A DNA stretch of 64,000 bases, from assembly GCF_046707225.1 (NCBI RefSeq), contig NZ_JBJKOP010000047.1, positions 1-64,000 on the forward strand, read 5' to 3'. Positions 50,096 to 59,791 of this stretch are shown piece by piece. Position numbers and translations under genes: made by a program. Positions within the stretch are counted from its first letter, which is position 1. The number at the start of each line of letters is the position of its first letter. Below the pieces are notes generated by a model, which had not been told where the DNA came from, made no database searches, and was given only the letters and a program-made list of their open reading frames with translations. The stretch is from Caproicibacter sp046707225 (GTDB taxonomy: Bacteria > Bacillota > Clostridia > Oscillospirales > Acutalibacteraceae).

Positions 50096-51380
50096 TTGAA
50101 TACCTCACTCGGATCGAATTGGCGTGCGCGGTCAATCCTTCCGCCTGAGCAAGCGTCATAATATCTTCTTTCACCGGCTCCAGCGCCTGCTTCGTATAAT
50201 AGAGAAAGCTAGATTTTTTGACGAAACTGTCGACAGACAACGGCGAGAAAAAGCGGGCGGTTCCGCTTGTGGGAAGGACATGGTTTGGTCCGGCGAAATA
50301 ATCGCCGAGCGGTTCGGGGGAATATTCACCAAGGAAGACCGAGCCGGCGTTGTCAATTCTGCCCAGATATTCCATCGGCTTTGAAACGCAAAGCTCCAGA
50401 TGCTCCGGAGCGAGCTCATTCGCAAAAGCAACGGCATCATTCAGATTCTCGCAGACGATTACAGCCCCGTAATTTTCGAGCGACTTTTCAATCATTTCCC
50501 GGCGGAACAGGCTTTGAACTTGACGCGATATTTCTTTCACCGTTTCTTCCGCGACAGCACGCGAGGTTGTCAGAAGAATGGCGGAGGCAAGAACGTCGTG
50601 CTCCGCCTGAGACATCAGATCGGCTGCCAAAAAGGCGGGATTTGCCGTTTCATCCGCAAGAATCAGGATTTCGCTGGGTCCCGCGACCATATCGATGCCA
50701 ACCGTACCGTAAAGCTGCTTTTTTGCCGTTGCGACGAATATGTTTCCGGGTCCGACTATTTTGTCGACCATCGGGATGGTTTCGGTTCCGTACGCCAGCG
50801 CGGCAATCGCCTGCGCTCCGCCGACCTGAAAAATTCTGTCAACGCCCGCAACGGAAGCGGCGGCAAGAATATTCGGGTTTGGCCTGCCGCCTTTCCCCGG
50901 CGGCGTCGTCATCACAATTTCACCGACGCCGGCAATTTTAGCCGGAATCGTGTTCATCAGAACGGAGGATGGATAAGCCGCAGTGCCGCCGGGAACATAA
51001 ATACCCACACGCGACAACGCGTGAATACGCTGTCCCATCATCACGCCGTCCTGACGCGTCACAAACCAGCTTTGCTGCTTTTGCCGCTCGTGAAAGTCCC
51101 TGATATTCCGGGATGCTCGATCCAGCGCCGTTAGAAACGCAGGATCGCAGGATTGTACCGCCCGATGAATTTCCTCCTTGTCCAGTTCCATCTGTTCGGG
51201 AAGAGCGCCGTCAAATTTTAAAGTATAATCCCGAACCGCCGTGTCTCCGTGTGCTTGAACATCCTCGACAATTTTTGCAACCGTCCGTTCAATTTCCGGG
51301 CTTGATTTACTGCCTCGCCGTTTTAACTGCAAAATCAAATTTTTGCCTGCAGCGCCGTCTCCCTCGAGAATTTTCAGCAC
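50085..51380 (-). CDS. hisD: Histidinol dehydrogenase
   Basis: Last two steps: histidinol to histidine with two NAD. 431 residues with the signature region QVGGAQAIAALAYGT and zinc ligands in the AEHDVLASAIL segment and later ELAPEHLELC and GPNHVLPT. The start is GTG, overlapping the end of hisG by 7 bases, with AAGGAGG 5 bases upstream. Confidence 0.96.
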   Translation of the reverse strand: MLKILEGDGAAGKNLILQLKRRGSKSSPEIERTVAKIVEDVQAHGDTAVRDYTLKFDGALPEQMELDKEEIHRAVQSCDPAFLTALDRASRNIRDFHERQKQQSWFVTRQDGVMMGQRIHALSRVGIYVPGGTAAYPSSVLMNTIPAKIAGVGEIVMTTPPGKGGRPNPNILAAASVAGVDRIFQVGGAQAIAALAYGTETIPMVDKIVGPGNIFVATAKKQLYGTVGIDMVAGPSEILILADETANPAFLAADLMSQAEHDVLASAILLTTSRAVAEETVKEISRQVQSLFRREMIEKSLENYGAVIVCENLNDAVAFANELAPEHLELCVSKPMEYLGRIDNAGSVFLGEYSPEPLGDYFAGPNHVLPTSGTARFFSPLSVDSFVKKSSFLYYTKQALEPVKEDIMTLAQAEGLTAHANSIRVRYSNGL

Positions 51381-52030
51381 ACTCTCTCCTCCTTAACGCT
51401 AGTCAGTTTTACAGACCGCTCCATTCGGTCTGTCAGAGCTTCTATTTCCGTTTTCCTGAGCTTCATGCTTGCCGCGTTGACAATCAGCCTTGCTGAAACG
51501 TCACAGATGGTTTCAATCACCGCTAAACCGTTTTCTTTCAGGGTTGTGCCCGTTTCAACAATATCTACAATCGCGTCGGAAAGCCCCAGAAGAGGGGCCA
51601 GCTCCACGGACCCTTCAATTTTAATCACCCGAATGTCCATTGCCTTGCTTTCAAAATAGCTGCGGGCAACGTGCGGATATTTTGACGCGATGGTTCTGGC
51701 GGAGTAGCCGCTGAAAAAGTCCGACCCGACAGGACCGGCAAGGGCAAATCTGCATTTTCCGAACCCAAGGTCAAGGATCTCGTAAAAGCTCCCGCCTTTT
51801 TCCATAATGGTATCTTTCCCAACGACTCCCAAATCGCAGACGCCGTGCTCTACATAAGTGATTACGTCCGCTGCCTTTGCGAGTACGACTTCCAGCCCAT
51901 CCCCAACCGGAAGAATCAATTTTCTCCCCTTGCTGCGTACCGCGGAGCAATCGATGCCGATCTGTTCGAACAGGTTTACCGTGCTTTCTTCCAGCCTGCC
52001 CTTTGTCAGGGCGATTCTGAGTGGTTTCAT
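51374..52030 (-). CDS. hisG: ATP phosphoribosyltransferase, short form
   Basis: First, committed step: ATP plus PRPP to PR-ATP. The 218 residues are the short HisG that lacks the C-terminal regulatory domain and works only in complex with HisZ, which is encoded just upstream. The opening RIALTKGRLEE and the PRPP loop region IVDIVETGTTLKENGL are typical. Feedback inhibition by histidine acts through HisZ in this type. Confidence 0.96.
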   Translation of the reverse strand: MKPLRIALTKGRLEESTVNLFEQIGIDCSAVRSKGRKLILPVGDGLEVVLAKAADVITYVEHGVCDLGVVGKDTIMEKGGSFYEILDLGFGKCRFALAGPVGSDFFSGYSARTIASKYPHVARSYFESKAMDIRVIKIEGSVELAPLLGLSDAIVDIVETGTTLKENGLAVIETICDVSARLIVNAASMKLRKTEIEALTDRMERSVKLTSVKEERVC

Positions 52031-52041
52031 TTTTACCAGCC

Positions 52042-53238
52042 TTATATCAGATTGATCGTTTTGATTGTTTCACCGACATAGTCGATTCGTTTGATTCCGC
52101 TTATTTGGGCGTAGGTGATCGCGTCGTCCTGCGTTTCAAAGACGCTGTTTTCACATCGCAGCCCCTTTGAGATCAGGTCGGAAGTATATTCAAGCGCCTT
52201 GACCTCATATCCGGCGTCTCCGTGAACCAAAATGTCCATTGGAAGTACCGGACATACGTTTCCGCGGTCAAGAAGGGTTTTCGCAATCGCATCCACATTG
52301 ACCGCGAAACCGATTGCGGGCATCGGCTGTCCGAAATGTTCGAGCAGGTTGTCGTAGCGTCCACCAAGCAAAACCGCGTCGCCGAATTCTTCCACATATG
52401 CGCTGAACACGATCCCCGTATAATAATCATTTCGCTGGACAAGGCCAAGGTCGATCATGATCCGCCCGCTCTGTTCCAATTCGGAAAGGGAACGGTAAAT
52501 TTTACGCAGATAGTCCAACGTTTGAACCAATCCCGAATCTTTGCAAAACGCCGAAGCCCGGTCAAAGACCTCTTCTCCGCCGAATAAGCGGGGAAGCTCC
52601 CTGAGCGCCTGCACATTCTCCCCCTGCGGGAGAGCATCCAGAATTCCGTTCAGCCGCGCATAGTTCTTCGTTTCGATCGCGGAGCGCACATCTTCCAGAA
52701 GATTTTCCCCGACGGAAATCTGCTGCGCAAGAGTGCGGAAAAAACCGGCGTGCCCGATTTCCAGGCGGTACCCCGGAACGCATTTGCCCAATGCTTCAAC
52801 CGCCGCGGATAATACGTCCAGATCGGCCCGAATTCCTTCGGCACCCAAAAGCTCGATTCCGGTCTGTACGGATTCGTCGCTTTGTCCGGTTAATCCCGGA
52901 TGGTTCCGGTAAATCGGCTGGGTATAATACAGCCGAATCGGCTTTGGCAAATTTTGAAGCCGCGTCGCGGTCAGCCGCGCGATCGGAAGCGTGGAATCCG
53001 GACGCATTACGATCAAACGTCCGTGCTGATCCGTCATTTTATACATGATATCCTGCGAGACGCCGGAAAAATCAGGATCGAACACATCGTAAAATTCCAA
53101 TCCCGGCGTTACTACCTCATGAAAACCGCGGGAAGAAAACACATCGCTGATGGTTCTTTCGATATATCGTCTGGTAAGACACTCCTCAAACAGAAAATCC
53201 TTAGTGCCCTCCGGCGTAATTTTATTGTTTTTCTTCAT
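52042..53238 (-). CDS. hisZ: ATP phosphoribosyltransferase regulatory subunit
   Basis: A HisRS paralogue of 398 residues with the class II synthetase core (PEGTKDFLFEE, motif 2-like MRPDSTLPIARL, late GGRYDNLLEHFG) but not a working tRNA synthetase. It binds HisG and histidine. First gene of the his operon, with a clear promoter in the 72-base gap after polC and AAGGAG before the ATG. Confidence 0.95.
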   Translation of the reverse strand: MKKNNKITPEGTKDFLFEECLTRRYIERTISDVFSSRGFHEVVTPGLEFYDVFDPDFSGVSQDIMYKMTDQHGRLIVMRPDSTLPIARLTATRLQNLPKPIRLYYTQPIYRNHPGLTGQSDESVQTGIELLGAEGIRADLDVLSAAVEALGKCVPGYRLEIGHAGFFRTLAQQISVGENLLEDVRSAIETKNYARLNGILDALPQGENVQALRELPRLFGGEEVFDRASAFCKDSGLVQTLDYLRKIYRSLSELEQSGRIMIDLGLVQRNDYYTGIVFSAYVEEFGDAVLLGGRYDNLLEHFGQPMPAIGFAVNVDAIAKTLLDRGNVCPVLPMDILVHGDAGYEVKALEYTSDLISKGLRCENSVFETQDDAITYAQISGIKRIDYVGETIKTINLI

Positions 53239-53285
53239 GAATGCCGCTCCTTGTTTTCATGCGCGGTTCGCTTTACCGTGCTAAT

Positions 53286-53314
53286 AGAATACCATACTAA
53301 AATCGCGCTGTCAA
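53286..53314 (-). promoter_or_regulatory. hisZ: Sigma-A promoter of the his operon
   Basis: On the - strand TTGACA (53309-53314) and TATTCT (53286-53291) are 17 bases apart. The -35 hexamer contains the TGA stop of polC. I see no T-box or other leader structure in the 45 or so bases before hisZ. Confidence 0.75.
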
Positions 53315-56300
53315 CCGAATAATGACATTTGGCTGCTTTTCGGCAGATCTTTCAGAACCCCCGCGGCCTCAAATGTTTCAATCACGGATTTGGAAACTTT
53401 GGATCGGGTCTGAAGATCGTCCACGGAAATATAGGGGCCTCTCTTTCCCGCTTCCGCCAGACTGTTTGCCGCCGCTTCGCCTACCCCGGAGAGCGACAGA
53501 AACGGTAGCCGGATTTTCCCGTCTTCGACCAGATATTTTTTGGCTTCCGATTTGAACAGGTCAACCGGAAGGACCTCAATTCCCCTTGCCAGCATTTCGT
53601 TGACAATCTGAAAGGTTGAGTAGGCCGACTCTTCTTTGGCAGACGCTTCTTTTCCCTTCATGGCGATCTCGTTCATTCTGCGCCGAACCGCTTCCCGTCC
53701 CTGCATTACAAGCGCGCCGTCAAAGTCCTCTCCGCGCACGGTAAAGTATGCGGCGTAATATTCCACCGGGCGGTGGACTTTGTACCAGCCAAGGCGCAAA
53801 GTCGAAATCATATATGCCGCGGCATGGGCTTTCGGGAACATATATTTGATTTTCATGCAGGAGTCGATATACCATTGCGGAACATCATGATCCTTCATCG
53901 CCTGGATGTAATCTTCGGTCAGCAGCTTCGGCGCCTTGCCCTTTCGGGTGATTTCCATGATTTTAAACGCCATTTTCGGTTCCAGGCCTTTGTGCAGCAG
54001 ATAAGTCATAATGCTGTCGCGCGTTCCGATGACCTCTGAAATGGTGCAGGTCCCGTTTTTAATCAATTCCTGCGCGTTGCCCAGCCACACGTCGGTACCG
54101 TGGGACAGCCCGGAAATCTGGAGCAGATCCGAAAAGGTTTTTGGGTTGGAATCCATCAGCATCTGCCGTACGAAGCTGGTGCCTACTTCCGGAAGTGAAA
54201 AGGTGCCGGTCTGAGAGTCGATATCCTCCGGCTTGACCCCAAGCGCTTCCGTGGAGGTAAACAGCGACATGACCTGCGGGTCGCTCATGGAAACGTCCAT
54301 GACGGGAATTCCGGTGTAATCCTCCAGATAGCGGTAAATCGTCGGAACATCATGGCCCAGCTCGTCCAGCTTGCAAATCGTGTCATGAATGGAGTGAAAA
54401 TCGAAATGAGTCGTAATGTTGTCGGAATTCTGGTCGTTGGCCGGATGCTGAACCGGGCAGAAATCAAAAACTTCTTTTCCCTTCGGCACGACCACCATTC
54501 CTCCGGGATGCTGCCCTGTCGTTCGCTTGACCCCCGTGCAGCCGGTGGCCAGGCGGAGCTCTTCCGCCCTGTGGAGGACAAGCCCCTTTTCTTCCTCATA
54601 TTTCTTCACAAAGCCCAGCGCCGTCTTATCCGCAACCGTAGCGATTGTCCCGGCCTTGAACACGTGATCTTTGCCGAACAGCGTTTCCGTGTAGCGGTGG
54701 GCGCTCGACTGATATTCGCCGGAAAAGTTCAGGTCGATATCGGGGGTCTTGTCCCCGTCGAAGCCAAGAAAGGTTTCAAACGGAATCGTATGCCCGTCCC
54801 GGTTGTATTCCGCACCGCAGACCGGGCATTTTTTCGGCGGAAGATCAAACCCGCTGCCGATGCTGCCGTCGGTTACAAATTCGCTGTGCTTGCAGTTTGG
54901 ACAAACATAATGCGGTTCCAGCGGGTTTACCTCTGAAATGCCCGCCAGATTGGCAACGAAAGACGAACCGACCGACCCACGGGAACCGACCAGGTAACCG
55001 TGCGCCACGGAATCCGCGACCAGCTTCTGAGCAATCATGTAAAGAATCGAGAAACCGTGTTTCGTAATAGAACCCAGCTCGCGTTCCAGTCTTTTCTGAA
55101 CCAGCTCCGGCAGAGGGTCGCCGTACAGTTCCTTCGCGCGCGTCCATGTGATGCTCGTAAGCTGTTCCTCCGCTCCTTCGATGAACGGCGGAAACGTCCC
55201 CTCGGGAATCGGCCGGATTTCCTCAACCATATTTGCAATTTTGTTGGTGTTCGTCACGACGACTTCATAGGCTTTTTCTTTTCCCAAATAGGCAAATTCC
55301 CGGAGCATTTCCTTCGTTGTCCGAAAATATAGCGGCGCCTGTTCGTCCGTATCTTTAAAGCCGAGGCCCTGCATCAGGATTTTCCTGTAATCCCCGTCCT
55401 TCGGGTCCATAAAGTGAACATCGCAGGTTGCGACAACCGGCAGATTCAGCTTTTCACCTAATTTTACGATGGTGCGGTTAAACCCTTTGATTTTTTCCTC
55501 ATCGGGAACAAGCCCCTCCCGCACCATAAAACGATTGTTCCCGACCGGCTGAATTTCCAGGTAGTCGTAAAACGACGCAATTTCGCACAGAGTGGACCAA
55601 GGCTGCGCCCCGGTGATTGCCCGGTAAAGTTCTCCGGCTTCACAGGCGCTGCCGACCAAAAGACCTTCCCGGTATTTGATCAGTTCCGATTTCGGGATTC
55701 TCGGATTCCGGTAGAAGTACTCCAGATGAGACTTTGATATCAGTTTGTACAGGTTTTTCAGACCGATCTGGTTTTTCGCCAGCAGGATCATATGGTATGA
55801 CTTCATCTTTTTAATATCGCCGCCGGCAAGGCAGCTATTGATATCCTGCACCGTTTTTGCGCTGGTATCCTCCTGTAAACGCTGAATCAGCCTTAAAAAG
55901 ATCTGACCGAGTACCATGGCGTCGTCGCAGGCCCTGTGGTGGTTGAAGGGATCGAGTTTCAGATATTTTGCGACCGTGTCGAGCTTAGCGTTTTTAATTC
56001 CTTTTAGAAGCGAACGGCACATCGGAACGGTGTCTATGTATGTATTTGTGAATTCAAAGCCGTTTCGCCCGGCGGCTACCCGGATGAAAGAGGTATCGAA
56101 ATCGGCGTTATGGGCGATCAGCACCGCATCTTTTCCGCAAAATTGAAAGAACTGTTCCAACGCCTGACGTTCCGAAGGCGCATCCTTTACCATTTCGTCC
56201 GTGATTCCAGTCAGCTCGGTTATCTTCGCAGGTATTCCGCGTTCCGGGTAGACGAATGAGTCGAAGGAATCGGTTATTTCGCCGTTTACAATGCGAACCG

Positions 56301-57654
56301 CGCCGATTTCCGTAATCCGGTCCGCGGATGGGCTCAGACCTGTCGTTTCAATATCAAACGAGATAAATTCGCCGGAAAGCTCCCTGACGGAATCGCCTTT
56401 GACAGCGGGAACCAGATCATTGACGAAATAGGCTTCGGAACCATAAAGGATTTTAATCGGTTGGCCTTTCTTTTTCAGTTCCTCCGCCGCGTTCATCGCG
56501 TCCGGATAGGCCTGCGCAACTCCATGGTCCGTGATTGCTACAGCAGTATGCCCCCATTTGGCCGCTCTGTGAATCAGGTCTGATGCGGAGTTGACTCCGT
56601 CCATGGCGGACATTGTGGTGTGCATGTGCAGTTCCACACGCTTGTCCTGAGCATCGTCTGTAACCTCTACCTGCTTTACAGTCGCAATGCTTTTGGGACG
56701 CAAGACGATTTCATGGTCATATTTGTCGTATTCCACATCGCCGCGCACCAGAACAGACATTCCTTTTGCCAGTGTGTCCAGCATCTTGCACTGGGTTGCC
56801 ATCTCTATAATCTTGAGCGTAATGGAACTGGTGTAATCCGTAATATTGACGGAATAAATCTTTCGCTGCCTGTCGCGCGTCGCCTTCTGGTCCACAGAAA
56901 ATATTTCTCCCCATATGGTTGCACTGCCGATATCCGGAGTGATCTTTGAAATTGGGATCGGTTTGGCCCGCGGCAGATGTCCGTAAATTTCTCTTGCGCT
57001 GTCAAGAATAACCGTGGGGTACAGCGTATCCCCTTCGCGGACGCTGATGGTTTTGGCGGTGGTTTTCTGCCTCAGGGAGGCTTCTTCCGATTCGATCTGT
57101 TCAGAAGTTTCCTGTCTGCGGCGAGCCTCTTCTTTCACAAGCTTTCTGTTAATAAACGCCGCCGCACCCTCCTCCGCAGCCAGAACGCCGCCGAATTCAA
57201 CGACCAGACTGATTCCGAATTCCTCACGGATCAGTTCGGTAAGCATTCTATCCACATGGCGGGCCAAGAGCATGTCTCCGCCGCCATGTTTAAGCTCGAT
57301 CAGCAGCTTTCCGTTTTCCAGCTTTGCCTCGGAATCCGTCAGAGTTCCGTTCAGGCTTGCTTCACGGCGCTTCAGCTCCATAATCAGGCTCGGAAAATAT
57401 TCCGTTGAAAAAGAAGCCTGCGGAAATGTTGGTTTCACGCAGGCTTTTGAGAGACGAAGCGGCTTGCAGGAGACAATGCTGCGTTCCACATGATCCAGGA
57501 TGTTCCGTTCCACAAGGTCGGGAAAAAGGACATTTGCCGTAAGCATTCTAACGGCCGAATCGATCTGAATAGAAGCGATCGTGCCTTCCCGAACCGGTTC
57601 CGGAAACCGGGATATATCTATGTATTCGTGAAAAAAATCTCCAAACTTCTTCAA
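53311..57654 (-). CDS. polC: DNA polymerase III, PolC type
   Basis: Replicative polymerase of low-GC Gram-positives, 1447 residues. Order: N-terminal domain, OB fold (about 235-330), PHP domain beginning VELHMHTTMSAMDGV and split by an inserted 3'-5' exonuclease (FDIETTGLSPS through about 590). The polymerase core follows, with CPNC and CPVC zinc cysteines, PDIDLNFSGEYQ catalytic aspartates and a helix-hairpin-helix/OB end. The start is TTG at 57654 with AAAGGA 10 bases upstream. Last gene of the pyrH-ispG run, 14 bases after ispG. Confidence 0.97.
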   Translation of the reverse strand: MKKFGDFFHEYIDISRFPEPVREGTIASIQIDSAVRMLTANVLFPDLVERNILDHVERSIVSCKPLRLSKACVKPTFPQASFSTEYFPSLIMELKRREASLNGTLTDSEAKLENGKLLIELKHGGGDMLLARHVDRMLTELIREEFGISLVVEFGGVLAAEEGAAAFINRKLVKEEARRRQETSEQIESEEASLRQKTTAKTISVREGDTLYPTVILDSAREIYGHLPRAKPIPISKITPDIGSATIWGEIFSVDQKATRDRQRKIYSVNITDYTSSITLKIIEMATQCKMLDTLAKGMSVLVRGDVEYDKYDHEIVLRPKSIATVKQVEVTDDAQDKRVELHMHTTMSAMDGVNSASDLIHRAAKWGHTAVAITDHGVAQAYPDAMNAAEELKKKGQPIKILYGSEAYFVNDLVPAVKGDSVRELSGEFISFDIETTGLSPSADRITEIGAVRIVNGEITDSFDSFVYPERGIPAKITELTGITDEMVKDAPSERQALEQFFQFCGKDAVLIAHNADFDTSFIRVAAGRNGFEFTNTYIDTVPMCRSLLKGIKNAKLDTVAKYLKLDPFNHHRACDDAMVLGQIFLRLIQRLQEDTSAKTVQDINSCLAGGDIKKMKSYHMILLAKNQIGLKNLYKLISKSHLEYFYRNPRIPKSELIKYREGLLVGSACEAGELYRAITGAQPWSTLCEIASFYDYLEIQPVGNNRFMVREGLVPDEEKIKGFNRTIVKLGEKLNLPVVATCDVHFMDPKDGDYRKILMQGLGFKDTDEQAPLYFRTTKEMLREFAYLGKEKAYEVVVTNTNKIANMVEEIRPIPEGTFPPFIEGAEEQLTSITWTRAKELYGDPLPELVQKRLERELGSITKHGFSILYMIAQKLVADSVAHGYLVGSRGSVGSSFVANLAGISEVNPLEPHYVCPNCKHSEFVTDGSIGSGFDLPPKKCPVCGAEYNRDGHTIPFETFLGFDGDKTPDIDLNFSGEYQSSAHRYTETLFGKDHVFKAGTIATVADKTALGFVKKYEEEKGLVLHRAEELRLATGCTGVKRTTGQHPGGMVVVPKGKEVFDFCPVQHPANDQNSDNITTHFDFHSIHDTICKLDELGHDVPTIYRYLEDYTGIPVMDVSMSDPQVMSLFTSTEALGVKPEDIDSQTGTFSLPEVGTSFVRQMLMDSNPKTFSDLLQISGLSHGTDVWLGNAQELIKNGTCTISEVIGTRDSIMTYLLHKGLEPKMAFKIMEITRKGKAPKLLTEDYIQAMKDHDVPQWYIDSCMKIKYMFPKAHAAAYMISTLRLGWYKVHRPVEYYAAYFTVRGEDFDGALVMQGREAVRRRMNEIAMKGKEASAKEESAYSTFQIVNEMLARGIEVLPVDLFKSEAKKYLVEDGKIRLPFLSLSGVGEAAANSLAEAGKRGPYISVDDLQTRSKVSKSVIETFEAAGVLKDLPKSSQMSLFG

Positions 57655-57668
57655 GCGACATTCATCCT

Positions 57669-58709
57669 TTACATTTGTTCGATTTCCCGTAAAAGAGTTT
57701 CGACCAGTTGATCCTCCGGAACTCTTTTGATAATTTTCCCTTTTTTAAAAAGCAACCCTACTCCGTCACCCCCGGCAATTCCGATATCCGCCTCTCTGGC
57801 TTCCCCCGGTCCGTTGACGGCACAGCCCATCAGAGCAACCGTCAAATCCTTCGTGCAGCCGGCTAGGCACTTCTCGACTTCATCTACAATGGAAATCAGA
57901 TCGATCCGGGTCCTGCCGCAGGTAGGGCACGAAACAATCCGAATTCCTCCCCTTAAAGAAAGAGCTTTCAAAAGATCGATGCCGGCTTCTATTTCGCGCA
58001 CTGGATCAGCGGTTAGAGACACTCGAATCGTATCGCCGATCCCCCTTTGCAGCAGAGAACCGATACCGATCGCAGATTTAATCAGTCCCATTCGTTCGCT
58101 GCCCGCTTCCGTTACACCGAGATGAAGCGGGTAATCGCATTGTTCCGCTATCAGTTCATTCGCCTGAATCATATGATTGACATCGGACGATTTAATCGAT
58201 ATGACAATATCATCAAATTGAAATTTTTCCAACAGGGAAGCATGGCGCAAAGCGCTTTCCGCAAGCGCCTGCGGGGTCGGTCCGCCATACTTTTCCAGCA
58301 ATTCCTTTTCAAGAGAGCCGGAATTCACGCCGATTCTAATCGGTATTTGTCTGTCGGCGCAGGCGGCCGCCACTTCCCTGACGCGTTCGTCGGAACCGAT
58401 ATTGCCGGGGTTGATTCTGATTGCGTCGGCTCCCGCCTCCGCACTGGCAAGTGCAAGACGGTAATCGAAATGAATATCCGCGACCAGCGGAATATTTACC
58501 GACTGCTTGATTGCAGGGATCAGAGCAGCCGATTCGGCATTCGGCACTGCGACGCGCAGAATCTCACATCCCGCTTTTTCCAGAGCCTTGGCCTGGGAGA
58601 CATTTCCGTTCAGATCGACAGCGGGACGGCTCAGCATCGACTGCACCGTAATCTTTGCTCCGCCTCCCACCGCGACAGACCCGACATGGACTGTTTTTGA
58701 AATTCTCAT
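57669..58709 (-). CDS. ispG: (E)-4-hydroxy-3-methylbut-2-enyl-diphosphate synthase
   Basis: Iron-sulfur enzyme of the MEP pathway that reduces MEcPP to HMBPP. 346 residues: a TIM barrel, then the [4Fe-4S] domain with cysteines in SCPTCGRT and MGCAVNGPGE. The ATG overlaps the rseP stop (ATGA). Grouping with dxr and uppS puts isoprenoid precursor synthesis and its use in cell-wall lipid carrier in one run. Confidence 0.97.
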   Translation of the reverse strand: MRISKTVHVGSVAVGGGAKITVQSMLSRPAVDLNGNVSQAKALEKAGCEILRVAVPNAESAALIPAIKQSVNIPLVADIHFDYRLALASAEAGADAIRINPGNIGSDERVREVAAACADRQIPIRIGVNSGSLEKELLEKYGGPTPQALAESALRHASLLEKFQFDDIVISIKSSDVNHMIQANELIAEQCDYPLHLGVTEAGSERMGLIKSAIGIGSLLQRGIGDTIRVSLTADPVREIEAGIDLLKALSLRGGIRIVSCPTCGRTRIDLISIVDEVEKCLAGCTKDLTVALMGCAVNGPGEAREADIGIAGGDGVGLLFKKGKIIKRVPEDQLVETLLREIEQM

Positions 58710-59788
58710 GCTCCGCCCAATCCTTTTCCTGTAATTAAACGAAGAATGTCGCTATAGGTCACGATTACCATAAAACCCATCAGCAGGCAAAATCCCGCCG
58801 TTTCAACAATTCCGACGTATTTCTGCTGCAGAGGCTTGCGGCGGACGGCCTCCACGAAAAGAAACAGAACTTTTCCCCCGTCAAGCGCGGGAAAAGGCAT
58901 CAGATTGACTACTCCAAGGTTGACGGTCAGAACCATAATCATATACAGAATATTGTTGAGTCCCGCAATAAAACTCTGTGCAAGCCCGGCGGAAGCAGCC
59001 TGGTTGATCGCGCTGACCGCTCCGACAGGCCCCGCAACATCATTAAACCCAAATTTTCCGGTTGCGAATCCCACGAGGCTGTACCAAACCATGCGGACCG
59101 TGGAAACCGTATCCTGAAAAGATTTTGTAATCAGCGTGCCGAAATTCTTATCGATCGGCAGCACATAAAAGTCTAAAGTAAGAATGCTCTTGCCGTTCAC
59201 TTTCCGGCTGTTGAATTTGACATTGTCGAATGTGAGTGCTTTCCCGTTCCGCAGCACTTCAATATCAACGGAATTAGGATTTGCCGTCGCAAGGGCGAAG
59301 CTCAGGTCACGGTCCCCATAAATCCGGTAATGGTCGACGGAGATAAATTCATCCCCTCTCTTCAATCCGGCCTGCTGCAGCGCCGAATTCTGATCAAACT
59401 GCGAAACGGTGGTGGAAGAAAACGCGCTTTCCTGCCCCAAGATCGTCATCATTAAAACGAGCCCGAGCAAAATGTTCATGACGGCTCCCATGACAACGAC
59501 CAGGAATCGCTTCCAAACAGGCTTTTGGCCAAAGGACCCGGTATCGGCGCTTTCTTCGTCCTCACCCTCCATGGCACAGAAGCCGCCGATCGGCAGCAGG
59601 CGAAGGGAATAACGAGTTTCTTTTCCCTGTTTATGAAAAAGGGTAGGCCCCATTCCAATCGCAAATTCATTGACTCGAATCCCGCATAACTTAGCGGTAA
59701 AAAAATGGCCGAATTCATGGATAAAAATCATAAATCCGAATAGCAGAACAGCAATGATAATCAAAATTGCTTTTATGATGATAATCAC
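58706..59788 (-). CDS. rseP: Site-2 intramembrane metalloprotease (RseP/RasP)
   Basis: M50 family, 360 residues. The first membrane segment carries HEFGH (24-28), the zinc site; a PDZ domain lies in the middle (about 115-200); late membrane segments include the PALDGG motif that supplies the third ligand. In Gram-positives RasP-type proteases clear anti-sigma factors and signal peptides. The start appears to be a GTG that overlaps the end of dxr; the ribosome site is not clear. Confidence 0.94.
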   Translation of the reverse strand: MIIIIKAILIIIAVLLFGFMIFIHEFGHFFTAKLCGIRVNEFAIGMGPTLFHKQGKETRYSLRLLPIGGFCAMEGEDEESADTGSFGQKPVWKRFLVVVMGAVMNILLGLVLMMTILGQESAFSSTTVSQFDQNSALQQAGLKRGDEFISVDHYRIYGDRDLSFALATANPNSVDIEVLRNGKALTFDNVKFNSRKVNGKSILTLDFYVLPIDKNFGTLITKSFQDTVSTVRMVWYSLVGFATGKFGFNDVAGPVGAVSAINQAASAGLAQSFIAGLNNILYMIMVLTVNLGVVNLMPFPALDGGKVLFLFVEAVRRKPLQQKYVGIVETAGFCLLMGFMVIVTYSDILRLITGKGLGGA

Positions 59789-59791
59789 CTC

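Noticed and set aside
53239..53310. T-box or histidine leader peptide before hisZ
   Set aside because: Only about 45 bases separate the promoter from the start codon, and there is no TGGTACCGCGG-type sequence or run of His codons.
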